In this document: in pieces, positions 56,050-64,000 of the stretch
How the letters are laid out: each line of letters starts with the position of its first letter
Numbering within the stretch: the first letter of the stretch is position 1
Assembly: GCF_013911965.1 (NCBI RefSeq)
Contig: NZ_JACESE010000005.1
Coordinates: forward strand, 1-64,000
Length of the DNA: 64,000 nucleotides
Source of the DNA: Phenylobacterium sp.
Lineage (GTDB): Bacteria; Pseudomonadota; Alphaproteobacteria; Caulobacterales; Caulobacteraceae
Direction of reading: 5' to 3'
The notes under the pieces: generated by a model
The model's database searches: none
Seen by the model: only the letters and a program-made list of their open reading frames with translations
What the model was told of the DNA's origin: nothing
Made by a program: the position numbers and the translations under genes

Positions 56050-58467
56050 ATGCGTCTCAAGTTGTCGCCGCGGGCGGCCATGCTGACCTCCATCAGCGCG
56101 CTCGCCGTATCCGTCGCCGTCCCGACCGTCGCATCGGCCCAGGCCGTCGAACTGGACGAACTCATCATCACCGCCACCCGGCGCAACAGCACCGTCCAGG
56201 ATGCGCCGATCAACATCGCCGCCGTCGGCGCCTCGGAGATCGAGGAGCAGGGCCTTGGCGACCTGGCCGAGGTGGCCAGGTGGGTGCCCGGCGTCCACAT
56301 CGTCGACCAGGGCTCGCGCGGGGACAACCGCATCATCGTCCGCGGCCTCAACGCCGACCCGCTGGGCTCGGCCGAGGGCGTCAACAACAACGGCGGCGGC
56401 ACGGTCGCCACCTATGTCGGCGAAATCCCGCTCTATGTGGATCTGAAGACCAACGACCTGGAGCGGGTCGAGATCCTGCTCGGGCCGCAGGGCACGCTCT
56501 ACGGCGCCGGCACGCTGGGCGGCGCGGTGCGCTACATCCCGGCCAAGCCGCGGTTCGACGCCCCGATGATGGAGGTCCGCAGCGATCTTTATCAGTATTC
56601 CGAGGCGAACGACCTTTCGACCGACTTCGGCGTCACCCTGAACGCGCCGATCACCGACAGCTTCGCCCTGCGCGCCTCCTTCGACCGGCTGCATGACACG
56701 GGCTTCATCGACTACGACTACCTCGTCCAGCAGATCGCCATCTCCGATCCGGACCCCGACTTCAGCGATCCCGCCGACGTCGCCGCGAACCTCTACCAGA
56801 ACAAGGACGCCAACTACGAGCACGTGGCCTCCGGCCGCATCGCCGCGCGCTGGGCGCCGACGGACTGGCTGGACGGCACGCTGACCTACTACTTCCAGGA
56901 CTCCGATTCCGGCGGCCGGCAGGTCAGTCATCGCCGCACCGAACTGCAGACCGGCGACTACGTCTCAGCCGAGCGTGTGCCCGAGCCCAACCACCGCCAG
57001 AACGAGCTGCTCGCGCTGGAGATCTCCGCCGACCTCGGCTTCGCCGAACTGACCTCGGCGACGGGCAAGTCGCGCTATGTGGAAAGGGGCCAGCGGGACC
57101 AGACCGACCTGCTGATCAGCCTGGAATACTCCTACGAGGCCTTCCCCACCTTCACCGCCTACACGCTGGAAGAGTCCGGCCAGCAGGTGCTGAGCCAGGA
57201 GCTGCGGCTCGTCTCCAAGCACGAGGGGCCGTTCAGCTGGATCCTCGGCGGCTTCTACTACGAGCTCGACTCCAACTCCTCGAGCAAGGAGTTCACCCCG
57301 GGCTACGCCGAATGGCTGGGGGGCGAGCGCCCCGACGCCCTGGAATACTACAACGTCGGCACGAGGAGCCTGAAGGAAGAGGCCATCTATGGCGAGCTGA
57401 CCTATGAGGTGACGCCGGCCTGGCAGGTGACGGTCGGCGCCCGGCGCTACGGCTACGAGCTCGAAACCTTCCAGGCGGTCGACTTCCCGCTGCTCAACAG
57501 CGTCTTCTTCGGCGCCGCGCCGGACGCCATCACCCTGGACTTCGAACCGGGCGGCCAGGAGGACGACGGCTGGCTCTACAAGTTCAACACCTCCTACCAG
57601 TTCACCCCCGACATCCTGGGCTACTTCACGGTCAGCGAGGGCTACCGAATCGGCAATTCCAACGGCGTCGGCCCCTGTCCCGACCCGCTGCCTCCCAACC
57701 AGCTCGCCTGCGCCCTGCCCAACGAGCTGGCCTATCAGCCGGACAAGACCCTGAACTACGAGGTCGGACTGAAGACCCAGCTGTTCGACCGGCGGCTGAC
57801 CCTGAACGGGGCGGTCTACTACATCGAGTGGAGCGATCCGCAGGTCTCCTCGGCGACCGAAAACGGCCTCATCCCGATCACCAAGAACGGGGCCGCGGCC
57901 GAGTCCAAGGGGGCGGAGGTCAACTTCATCGCCTCGGTCCTGCAGGACTGGACCGTCCGCGGCAGCTATTCCTACAACACCTCCGAACTGACCGAGGTGA
58001 CCCCGAACCTGGTGCCGCGGTTCAACCCGCCCGGCTACCAGAGCACGATCACCTATGAGGACGGCGAGCCCGGCGACCGCCTGCCCGGCTCGCCCGAGCA
58101 CCAGGGCAGCCTGTTCGTCGACTATTCCCGCGAGCTCGGCAACGGCATGGACTTCGGGTTCAACTACGGCGTCACCGCCGTCTCCGATGTCCTGACGCGC
58201 ACGGGCGGCCGCGGCGAAAGCCTGACCCTGGAGGGCTACGCCGTCCACAACGTCGCGATCTCCCTCGGCGCCGAGGTGTGGACCGCCACCCTCTATGCGG
58301 AGAACCTGTTCAACGAATTCGCCGAGACCGGCGCCCGCGGCACCGCGCAGTACAACCAGCCCGTCTTCGACGGCGACGGCGACCGCGTCTATGTGCGGAC
58401 TTTCTACACCTATGTCCTGCCGCCCCGCGCGGCCGGGATCCGCTTCACCCGCCGCTTCGGCGGCTGA
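56050..58467 (+). CDS. TonB-dependent outer-membrane receptor
   Basis: 805 residues from ATG 56050, with GAGGGG upstream. Signal peptide (1-30), TonB box ELDELIITATRR (34-44), plug domain (about 50-170: NIAAVGASEIEEQ, RGLNADPLG, ERVEILLGPQGTLYGAGTLGGAVRY) and a 22-strand barrel ending in RRFGG. Only two close Cys (about 550) are present in a CPDPLPPNQLAC loop. Substrate unknown; neither iron-siderophore nor vitamin genes are adjacent. Opposite to the sulfotransferase. Confidence 0.95.
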   Translation: MRLKLSPRAAMLTSISALAVSVAVPTVASAQAVELDELIITATRRNSTVQDAPINIAAVGASEIEEQGLGDLAEVARWVPGVHIVDQGSRGDNRIIVRGLNADPLGSAEGVNNNGGGTVATYVGEIPLYVDLKTNDLERVEILLGPQGTLYGAGTLGGAVRYIPAKPRFDAPMMEVRSDLYQYSEANDLSTDFGVTLNAPITDSFALRASFDRLHDTGFIDYDYLVQQIAISDPDPDFSDPADVAANLYQNKDANYEHVASGRIAARWAPTDWLDGTLTYYFQDSDSGGRQVSHRRTELQTGDYVSAERVPEPNHRQNELLALEISADLGFAELTSATGKSRYVERGQRDQTDLLISLEYSYEAFPTFTAYTLEESGQQVLSQELRLVSKHEGPFSWILGGFYYELDSNSSSKEFTPGYAEWLGGERPDALEYYNVGTRSLKEEAIYGELTYEVTPAWQVTVGARRYGYELETFQAVDFPLLNSVFFGAAPDAITLDFEPGGQEDDGWLYKFNTSYQFTPDILGYFTVSEGYRIGNSNGVGPCPDPLPPNQLACALPNELAYQPDKTLNYEVGLKTQLFDRRLTLNGAVYYIEWSDPQVSSATENGLIPITKNGAAAESKGAEVNFIASVLQDWTVRGSYSYNTSELTEVTPNLVPRFNPPGYQSTITYEDGEPGDRLPGSPEHQGSLFVDYSRELGNGMDFGFNYGVTAVSDVLTRTGGRGESLTLEGYAVHNVAISLGAEVWTATLYAENLFNEFAETGARGTAQYNQPVFDGDGDRVYVRTFYTYVLPPRAAGIRFTRRFGG

Positions 58468-58566
58468 CGCCAGGGCGCCCCGGGCCGTCGCTTGACGGCG
58501 GGCCGGGGTCGGCGTCCCCTCCTGCGACCAGCGGCGCAGCTTCGCGCCGCAAAGGGGGAGACGCAC

Positions 58567-58962
58567 GTGACCATCGAACTCGCCATGCTGGCCTGGACCC
58601 TCGTCCTGGCCTTCGTCCAGATCATCCTCTTCGACATCGCGCGGACGTCGCAGTACGGGCTGAAGTGGAACACCGGCCCGCGCGACGAGGCCATGCCGGA
58701 GCTGAGCGTGCGGGCCCAGCGCCTGCAGCGCGCCCAGGCCAACCTCTTCGAGACCCTGCCGCTGTTCATCGGCGCCGTCCTGATCGCCCACGTCACCGAC
58801 CGGACCTCGGATCTGACCGCCATCGGCGCGCAGATCTACTTCTGGGCGCGCGTCGTCTATGTGCCGCTCTACGCCTTCGGAATCCGCCAGATCCGCTCGC
58901 TCGCCTGGCTGGTCAGCATCGTCGGCCTGGGCCTGGTGGCCGCGCCGATCCTCGTGCCCTGA
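58567..58962 (+). CDS. MAPEG-family membrane protein
   Basis: 131 residues from GTG 58567 with GGGGGAG upstream. Four helices. Landmarks: NTGPRDEAMPELSVRAQRLQRAQANLFETLPLFIGA (the conserved glutathione-binding R-x-x-R-x-x-N-x-x-E region), and VYVPLYAFGIRQIRSLAW. Bacterial MAPEG proteins can have glutathione transferase activity. Inner membrane. Confidence 0.88.
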   Translation: MTIELAMLAWTLVLAFVQIILFDIARTSQYGLKWNTGPRDEAMPELSVRAQRLQRAQANLFETLPLFIGAVLIAHVTDRTSDLTAIGAQIYFWARVVYVPLYAFGIRQIRSLAWLVSIVGLGLVAAPILVP

Positions 58963-59022
58963 GGACGGCAAGACGCAGGCGCGGGGAGCGTGCTAGGCAG
59001 GGCCTCCAAGAGGAGTTCGCGC

Positions 59023-60027
59023 ATGCATCTGGCCCGCTTCCCCCGCGCCCATTTCGCCCACCTGCCCACGCCGCTGGAGGCCGCGCCGCGGCTGGGCGAG
59101 GCGCTCGGCGGGGTGAACCTGTTCGTCAAGCGCGACGACTGCACGGGCCTGGCCGGCGGCGGCAACAAGACGCGCAAGCTGGAGTTCCTGGTGGGCGAGG
59201 CGCTGGCCAGGGGCGCCGACACCCTGGTGACGCAAGGGGCGGTGCAGTCCAACCACGTCCGCCAGACGGCGGCGGCGGCGGCCCGCTTCGGCCTGGCGTG
59301 CGAGGTCATCCTGGAAACCCGCACGGGCTCCAAGGCGGAGGACTACAACGAGAACGGCAACGTCCTGCTCGACCGCCTGCTGGGCGCCGCCTTGCGCACC
59401 GTGCCGGGCGGCAGCGACATGAACGCCGCCCTCGAGGAAACCGCCCAGGCCGTCCGCGACCGCGGCGGCAAGCCCTATGTGATCCCCGGCGGCGGATCGA
59501 ACGCGATCGGCGCGCTCGGCTATGCGGACTGCGCCCGCGAGCTCATGGTCCAGGCCGACGCCATGGGCCTGAAGATCGATCAGATCGTCACCGCCACCGG
59601 CAGCGCCGGCACCCAGGCGGGCCTCGTCGCCGGGCTGGCCGTGGTCGGCGCCGACGTGCCCGTGCTCGGGATCGGCGTGCGCGCGCCCAGGCCGACCCAG
59701 GAGGGGAACGTCTTCAAGCTCGCCCAGGAGACCGCCGCCCTGCTCGGCCATCCCGACCGCGTGGCGCGCGAGCAGGTGGTCGCCGACTGCGACTATGTCG
59801 GCGAAGGCTATGGCCTGGTCGATCAGGCCGTCATCGAGGCCCTGAAGCTGGCGGCCCGCACCGAGGGCCTGCTGCTCGATCCGGTCTATAGCGGCAAGGC
59901 GATGAAGGGGCTGATCGCCCTGGCCGCCCAGGGCCGCTTCGAATGCCGGACGGTGGTCTTCCTGCACACCGGCGGGGCCCAGGGCCTGTTCGGCTACCAG
60001 AGCGAACTGGAAGGGAAGCTGGCATGA
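59023..60027 (+). CDS. dcyD: D-cysteine desulfhydrase (PLP)
   Basis: 334 residues from ATG 59023 (AAGAGGAG site). Fold type II PLP enzyme: KRDDCTGLAGGGNKTRKLEF carries the Schiff-base Lys; phosphate-binding region GSAGTQAGL; GAVQSNHVRQ. Converts D-cysteine to pyruvate, H2S and ammonia. ACC deaminase is the closest alternative. The ATGA overlap with a racemase gene suggests a D-amino-acid unit. Confidence 0.88.
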   Translation: MHLARFPRAHFAHLPTPLEAAPRLGEALGGVNLFVKRDDCTGLAGGGNKTRKLEFLVGEALARGADTLVTQGAVQSNHVRQTAAAAARFGLACEVILETRTGSKAEDYNENGNVLLDRLLGAALRTVPGGSDMNAALEETAQAVRDRGGKPYVIPGGGSNAIGALGYADCARELMVQADAMGLKIDQIVTATGSAGTQAGLVAGLAVVGADVPVLGIGVRAPRPTQEGNVFKLAQETAALLGHPDRVAREQVVADCDYVGEGYGLVDQAVIEALKLAARTEGLLLDPVYSGKAMKGLIALAAQGRFECRTVVFLHTGGAQGLFGYQSELEGKLA

Positions 60028-60719
60028 GCCTGGTCCTCGGCGTGCTCGGCGGCATGGGTCCGGCCGCCACCCTGGACTTCCTGGCCAAGCTGCAGGCCTA
60101 CACCCCGGCCGAGCGCGACCAGGACCACATCCGCGTCCTGGCCGACATCAACCCGCAGGTGCCCGACCGCAACACGCCCGGCGGCGCTGCTGGCCCGGTT
60201 CTGGCGGAGATGGCGGGAGGCCTCGCTGGCGCCGGGGCCCAGGTGCTGGCCATGCCCTGCAACACCGCCCACGCCCATGCCGACCTGATCATGGACGCCA
60301 GCGGCCTGCCGCTCATCGACATGATCGCGGTGGCGGCCCAGGCCGCAGCCGAGACCGGCGCGCACCGGGTGGGCGTGCTGGGCACCAAGGGCGCCTTGCG
60401 TCTCTATCGCGAATACCTGGCCGCCCAGGGGCTCGGCTTCGTCGGCCTGCCGGCCGAGCGGCAGGAGGCCTTCATGGCGCTTCTCTACCGGATCAAGGCG
60501 GGCGAGTTCGGCGCGGCCGCGCGCAACGAGATGCGCGCCCTTGCGGAGGACCTGATGGCGGCGGGAGCCGAGGCGCTGATCGCCGGCTGCACCGAGGCCC
60601 CGCTGGTGCTGTCGGCCGACGAGGTCCGCCTGCCCTTCATCGATGCGGGCGACCACCTGGCCCGCCGCTGCGTCGCCGTCTGCCTGGAGTACGAGCCGGC
60701 GCCCACCCTGCCGCTCTGA
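60024..60719 (+). CDS. Aspartate/glutamate racemase family protein
   Basis: 231 residues, ATGA overlap with dcyD. The two catalytic Cys are in MPCNTAH (about 76) and AGCTEAPL (about 192), as in cofactor-independent Asp/Glu racemases. N-terminal GVLGGMGPAAT and DINPQVPDRN fit the aspartate racemase group. May make or remove a D-amino acid feeding dcyD. Confidence 0.9.
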   Translation: MSLVLGVLGGMGPAATLDFLAKLQAYTPAERDQDHIRVLADINPQVPDRNTPGGAAGPVLAEMAGGLAGAGAQVLAMPCNTAHAHADLIMDASGLPLIDMIAVAAQAAAETGAHRVGVLGTKGALRLYREYLAAQGLGFVGLPAERQEAFMALLYRIKAGEFGAAARNEMRALAEDLMAAGAEALIAGCTEAPLVLSADEVRLPFIDAGDHLARRCVAVCLEYEPAPTLPL

Positions 60720-60775
60720 CGGGCGGCCGCAGAGCGTCGCAGCCGGGAAGGCGCCGCAGGCCCGAGCCTTCGGCC

Positions 60776-61147
60776 TCAGCGATCGCGCTCGCCGACGATC
60801 TCCAGCACGCGCCGGTTGGAGGCGGCCAGCCGCTCGGGCGGAATGAGAGGCAGGCCATAGGGGCCGTAGGATTGGCCGTCCTCATCGGCCGTATAGGCCT
60901 CCGTCGTCGGCAGGTAGGGCGCCTCCCGCAGCACCCGGGCTTCCCGCGCCCGCCGCTCGGTCTGCGCCTGGGCGTCGCGGGCGTTCAGCTCGTTCTCCAG
61001 GGCGACCGCCCGCTGGCGGTCCATTTCCTGCTGCGCCTGCAGCACGCCCATCTGATGGTCGCGGTAGGCGTCGGTCTGGGCTGTCGCGCCTCCGGCGGAC
61101 AGCAGGATGACGAGGGGGCTGGCGGCGAAAAGGGCGATGCGGATCAC
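60776..61147 (-). CDS. Hypothetical secreted coiled-coil protein
   Basis: 123 residues. Signal peptide (1-23, ATA-QT), then a Gln/Glu/Arg-rich helix (about 32-75: GVLQAQQEMDRQRAVALENE) and a Pro/Tyr-rich tail (LPTTEAYT, GLPLIPPERL). No family recognised. Periplasmic. Lies 58 bp downstream of the TPR gene on the same strand, possibly coexpressed. Confidence 0.75.
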   Translation of the reverse strand: MIRIALFAASPLVILLSAGGATAQTDAYRDHQMGVLQAQQEMDRQRAVALENELNARDAQAQTERRAREARVLREAPYLPTTEAYTADEDGQSYGPYGLPLIPPERLAASNRRVLEIVGERDR

Positions 61148-61205
61148 GGAGGGACTCCTTGCTTGTCCTGTCCAACGCCCAAGCCGCCTTGCGGCTCCGC
61201 AGGTC

Positions 61206-61784
61206 CTATTGCGGCACGGAGCGCCGGGTCACGGTGAAGCGGGCGAGCTGCTCGGCCGGCGCGCCCCAGCCGGGCGCCAGCTCCTGGGCCTTCTGGTAGT
61301 CGAAATAGGCCGAGCGGGCGTCCTCCAGGCCCTCATAGGCGAGGGCCCGGTTGTAGTAGGCCTTGGCGGGCTCCTCGACGCCCAGTTCGAGACCGCGATT
61401 GATCTCGCCGATGCTGGCCTCGTAGCGCTCCTGGCCGATATAGGCCGCGCCGCGGTTCACATAGCCCTCGCCCAGGTCCGGCTTCATGCGGATCGCCTGG
61501 TCGAAGTCCTCGATCGCCTTGCCGTACTCCGTGCGGCGCATGCGCAGGACGCCGCGGTTCACATAGGTGCCGGCGCGGTCGCGGGCGTTGAGGAACTCGG
61601 TCTCGATGGCCAGGTCGCACAGCTCCTCGTACTCGCGGTCGGATTCTCCGCCCACCGCCGCCTGGGAGCAGGCCTCCGCCAGGCCGCCGCCGATGACCGT
61701 GACGGCCGCCTGGGCGCCGGCGGCGAAGCCCAGCGCCACGGCGGCGGCGGCCGTGGCGAGGAGGAAGCGGGACTGGGGGACCAT
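61206..61784 (-). CDS. Secreted TPR protein
   Basis: 192 residues. Signal peptide (1-26, AQA-AV), a short N-terminal piece with two Cys (ACSQ, ELCDL), then three TPR-like repeats (about 72-170: TYVNRGVLRMRRTEYGKAIEDFDQAI, GYVNRGAAYIGQERYEASIGEI, AYYNRALAYEGLEDARSAYFDY). Periplasmic protein-protein scaffold. Function unknown. Monocistronic or with the downstream secreted protein. Confidence 0.85.
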   Translation of the reverse strand: MVPQSRFLLATAAAAVALGFAAGAQAAVTVIGGGLAEACSQAAVGGESDREYEELCDLAIETEFLNARDRAGTYVNRGVLRMRRTEYGKAIEDFDQAIRMKPDLGEGYVNRGAAYIGQERYEASIGEINRGLELGVEEPAKAYYNRALAYEGLEDARSAYFDYQKAQELAPGWGAPAEQLARFTVTRRSVPQ

Positions 61785-61921
61785 TGGCGGACTTCCCTTG
61801 ACGATCGGCCGGCGGCCCTGCGCCGCGGCCTCGCGGGCAGAGTCTTCCGATACCCATGTTCCGTCAATGTTTCGGAGCGCGTCGAAGCTGCAATTTCTCG
61901 TTAGAATACAACCTCAGGCCG

Positions 61922-62848
61922 TCAGCTGAGCCGTTGTCGCCGTCGCACCGTCTCGCGGTAGAGGATGTAGAGCCCGCTGGCCGCCACCACGCCGGCGCCG
62001 ATCAGCGTGTAGGGCCGCGGCAGCTCGTCCCAGACGAAGAAGGCGATCAGACTGGCCCAGACGAGCTGGGTGTAGTCGAAGGGCGCGACCACCGAGACTG
62101 GCGCCACGCGAATGGCTTCGGTCAGCAGCATCTGCCCGACGCCGCCCAGCAGGCCCATGACCACCAGCAGGGCGAAGGTCTGGGGGTCGGGCATGACCCA
62201 GCCGAAAGGCAGGCTGCAGAGCCCCGCCAGCGCGCCGGCCAGGGTGAAGTAGAAGACGATGCGCGGCCCCGGTTCGGTGGCGCTGATCTGGCGGATCGTA
62301 ATCATGGCTCCCGCCGAGCCCACGGCGCCGACCAGGGCGAAGACGACGCCGATGGAGGCCATATGGGCGGGGTCGGGCCGGATCATGATCAGGACGCCGA
62401 CGAAGCCCACCGCCACCGCCGCCCAGCGATGCCGCCCCACCGGCTCTTTCAGCAGGGGCGCCGACAGGGCCGTCATGAACAGGGGCGCGGAGAAGGAGAG
62501 CGCCGTGGCCTCGGTCAGCGGCAGGTGCGACACCGCCATGAAGCCGCCGATCATGCCGGTCAGCCCGATCAGCGCACGGGTCACGTGCGCGCCCGGACGG
62601 GTGGTGCGCAGCACGCCGAACCCGCTGGTCCGCTGGATGTAGATGGCCAGGGGCACGAAGGCGAAGGCGTTGCGGAAGAAGAGGACCTCGAAGAGCGGCA
62701 CGCCCCGCTCCGAGGCCACCTTCACCAGGGCGAACAGGCCCGCCAGGCAGGCCATGGCCGCGACGCGCAGCATGATCCCCAGCCCGGCGCGGGCGGCGGG
62801 GCGGTCGAGGGTGACGGCGGGCGGCGGCGGCGAAGGGGAAGCGGTCAC
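61922..62848 (-). CDS. EamA/DMT-family transporter
   Basis: 308 residues from GTG 62848 (weak ribosome site; start uncertain). Ten helices in two EamA repeats, with RALIGLTGMIGGFMAVSHLPLTEATALSFSAPLF in the first and VAPFDYTQLVWASLIAFFVWDE in the second, the hallmark of the drug/metabolite transporter superfamily. It probably exports a small metabolite. Gap of 63 bp to the regulator stop on the same strand. Confidence 0.9.
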   Translation of the reverse strand: MTASPSPPPPAVTLDRPAARAGLGIMLRVAAMACLAGLFALVKVASERGVPLFEVLFFRNAFAFVPLAIYIQRTSGFGVLRTTRPGAHVTRALIGLTGMIGGFMAVSHLPLTEATALSFSAPLFMTALSAPLLKEPVGRHRWAAVAVGFVGVLIMIRPDPAHMASIGVVFALVGAVGSAGAMITIRQISATEPGPRIVFYFTLAGALAGLCSLPFGWVMPDPQTFALLVVMGLLGGVGQMLLTEAIRVAPVSVVAPFDYTQLVWASLIAFFVWDELPRPYTLIGAGVVAASGLYILYRETVRRRQRLS

Positions 62849-62911
62849 GACGCGGTGGCCTTGAGCCCTTCCGGCGGCAAGGTCAATCGCGCATGGGCCG
62901 CCGGCGCGCAA

Positions 62912-63862
62912 TCAGTCGAAGACGATCCCGAGGCGGGCCATCGAGCCGTAGCTGCGCTGCACATCGGCCAGGTGGGCGGCCAGGGCCACGCGGGATCCTT
63001 CCCGGTCCAGGAAGTCGTGCGGGGCGATCACGCCGCCGCGGACGCGACGCACGACGCCGGAGCGGATCAGCCGGTGGACGTTCCGCCGCGTCGTCTCGAA
63101 GGGCAGGCCAAGATCGGTCGACACCGACAGGACCGGCACGGGCGCCAGGAGTCCGTCGGGCGGCGGGTTGTCGGCGCTGGAATGGCGCCGCGCCAGCTCC
63201 GGGTCGGCGAGCAGCGGCTCGACGTTGGCCTGCATGATCGCCAGAAGGATCAGGCCGCGGCCCAGGTCCCCCACCGTCTCCGCCAGTCGCTCGGCGTAGC
63301 GCAGCAGGTATTCGCCGGCGAACCGCGCGGCCAGCCGCTCGGGCGAGGTCGGCGCGACGAGGCCGGGAATGGGCGAGGCGCCGCCCGTCGGATCGAATTC
63401 CGGCGCCGCAGCCCGCAGGCTGGCGCGGAACTGCCGCGTGCTCAGGAGGGTCTCCTGCAGGGCCGCGAGGCTCTCCGGCGTCTGCAGCGCGCGGGCCGGC
63501 ACATAGACGCCGCCGGCGGTCCGGGCGCACTGGTCCCGCGCCTCGAGCTCGGCCACGCGCCGGCGGGCGGTGTCGTAGGGAATCCGGAGCGAGGCGGCGA
63601 GAGCGCGCACGCTGATGGGACGACGGATCTCGTCGGGGGGCGGATTGTCCGGCGCGGCGTGGCGAAGGGCCAGCACCGGATCGCGTGCGATGTGGCGCAG
63701 GTTGGCTTCGATGATCGAAAGCACGAGGACCGCCGAAAGGGCGTCGCCGCTGCCGAAATAGCCCATCCGCCGAATGCCGCGGAGGAAGTGCGGGATCGAA
63801 AACAACATGACCAGGCGGGACACGTCGGTCCCGCTCGCTGCGGTCGCCTCGATCTCTTCCAT
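62912..63862 (-). CDS. Regulator-like protein made of two copies of a winged-helix unit
   Basis: 316 residues. Two related halves: residues about 40-125 and 195-290 each carry an N-terminal helix (LSIIEANLRHIARD / LLAIMQANVEPLLAD), a DNPPPD motif, then a winged-helix core (SVRALAASLRIPYDTARRRVAEL / SVSTDLGLPFETTRRNVHRLI) and RxxGGVxxP wing. One hydrophobic segment near the N terminus (about 40-55). I do not know a named family. DNA binding is inferred. The EamA gene follows by 63 bp on the same strand, so it may be the target. Confidence 0.75.
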   Translation of the reverse strand: MEEIEATAASGTDVSRLVMLFSIPHFLRGIRRMGYFGSGDALSAVLVLSIIEANLRHIARDPVLALRHAAPDNPPPDEIRRPISVRALAASLRIPYDTARRRVAELEARDQCARTAGGVYVPARALQTPESLAALQETLLSTRQFRASLRAAAPEFDPTGGASPIPGLVAPTSPERLAARFAGEYLLRYAERLAETVGDLGRGLILLAIMQANVEPLLADPELARRHSSADNPPPDGLLAPVPVLSVSTDLGLPFETTRRNVHRLIRSGVVRRVRGGVIAPHDFLDREGSRVALAAHLADVQRSYGSMARLGIVFD

Positions 63863-63910
63863 TTCGCCTCATAGGCTCTCGCGGGGACTGGCCCCTCGTC
63901 GAAAGGTAGC

Positions 63911-64000
63911 ATGGCCGCAACCACTCCGCGCCCCTCTACCGATGGCTGGCGCGATGGCCGGTGTCCGGCCCATACTGAGGCGGGGAAAAGCGCCGCTGGA
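63911..64000 (+). CDS. Possible start of a gene running off the window
   Basis: ATG at 63911 with AAAGG 8 nt upstream opens a frame that stays open to the end (30 codons, polar, starts MAATTPRPS). Divergent from the winged-helix gene. Too short to identify. Confidence 0.35.
   Translation, partial: MAATTPRPSTDGWRDGRCPAHTEAGKSAAG

Overview
This is a GC-rich chromosomal window whose gene content points to an alphaproteobacterium, most likely a Caulobacteraceae member (Caulobacter/Phenylobacterium/Brevundimonas type; inferred from gene order such as Suv3-like helicase - S4 protein - fdxA - carD and from a TonB receptor beside a TPR-sulfotransferase). Most genes are conserved housekeeping or metabolic genes in short operons with 1-4 bp overlaps. 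One clear accessory patch interrupts them at about 19.9-26.95 kb.

Layout. 0-4 kb: tail of an IS481-type transposase, a DUF1328 membrane peptide, cobT, a phytase/esterase-like lipoprotein and rpmB. 4.1-7.8 kb: a TetR regulator with a perfect palindromic operator, overlapping with a HlyD adaptor, ABC ATPase and ABC-2 permease (YbhGFSR-like efflux). 7.8-13.5 kb (minus): an EAL protein, a lipoprotein, a receptor-type Ser/Thr kinase, a T6SS-type FHA protein (TagH) and a PP2C phosphatase, which together resemble the threonine-phosphorylation control module of type VI secretion without secretion genes in view. 13.6-19.7 kb: hydrolase, helicase, S4 protein, ferredoxin, CarD, then tRNA-Arg(CCT).

19.9-26.95 kb is a mosaic: repeat array just after the tRNA, two divergent alpha/beta hydrolases (one apparently truncated), a serine recombinase with three C-terminal repeats, an XRE regulator, a broken SRAP peptidase gene, a small STAS-like ORF cut by an IS21-family element, and a frameshifted istB.

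26.95-41 kb: GSTs, retropepsin-like protease, 2H phosphoesterase, metallophosphoesterase, AidB-like acyl-CoA dehydrogenase, alternative oxidase and a ferritin-like diiron protein, then the glyoxylate shunt (aceA, its ScfR/RamB-like regulator, glcB). 41-51 kb: small nucleotidase, HhH protein, porin-like barrel, SDR, universal stress protein, beta-CASP nuclease, YaiI, S9 peptidase, DUF421, CtaG-like and DUF2243 proteins. Four FNR/FixK-type boxes (34023, 44493, 46163, 49413) lie in intergenic regions between 34 and 50 kb; two sit exactly 21 nt upstream of a -10-like hexamer, suggesting a low-oxygen regulon. 51-54 kb: TPP riboswitch driving an unknown four-helix membrane protein and thiC. 54-64 kb: sulfotransferase and divergent TonB receptor, MAPEG protein, D-cysteine desulfhydrase with an Asp/Glu racemase, small secreted proteins, an EamA transporter and a regulator built from two copies of one winged-helix unit.

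The most interesting points are the dual-control promoter of the diiron gene (FNR-like box, 24-bp palindrome, -10), the alternative oxidase/diiron pairing, the recombinase with novel tail repeats, the orphan T6SS-type phosphorylation module, and the riboswitch-controlled unknown membrane protein.
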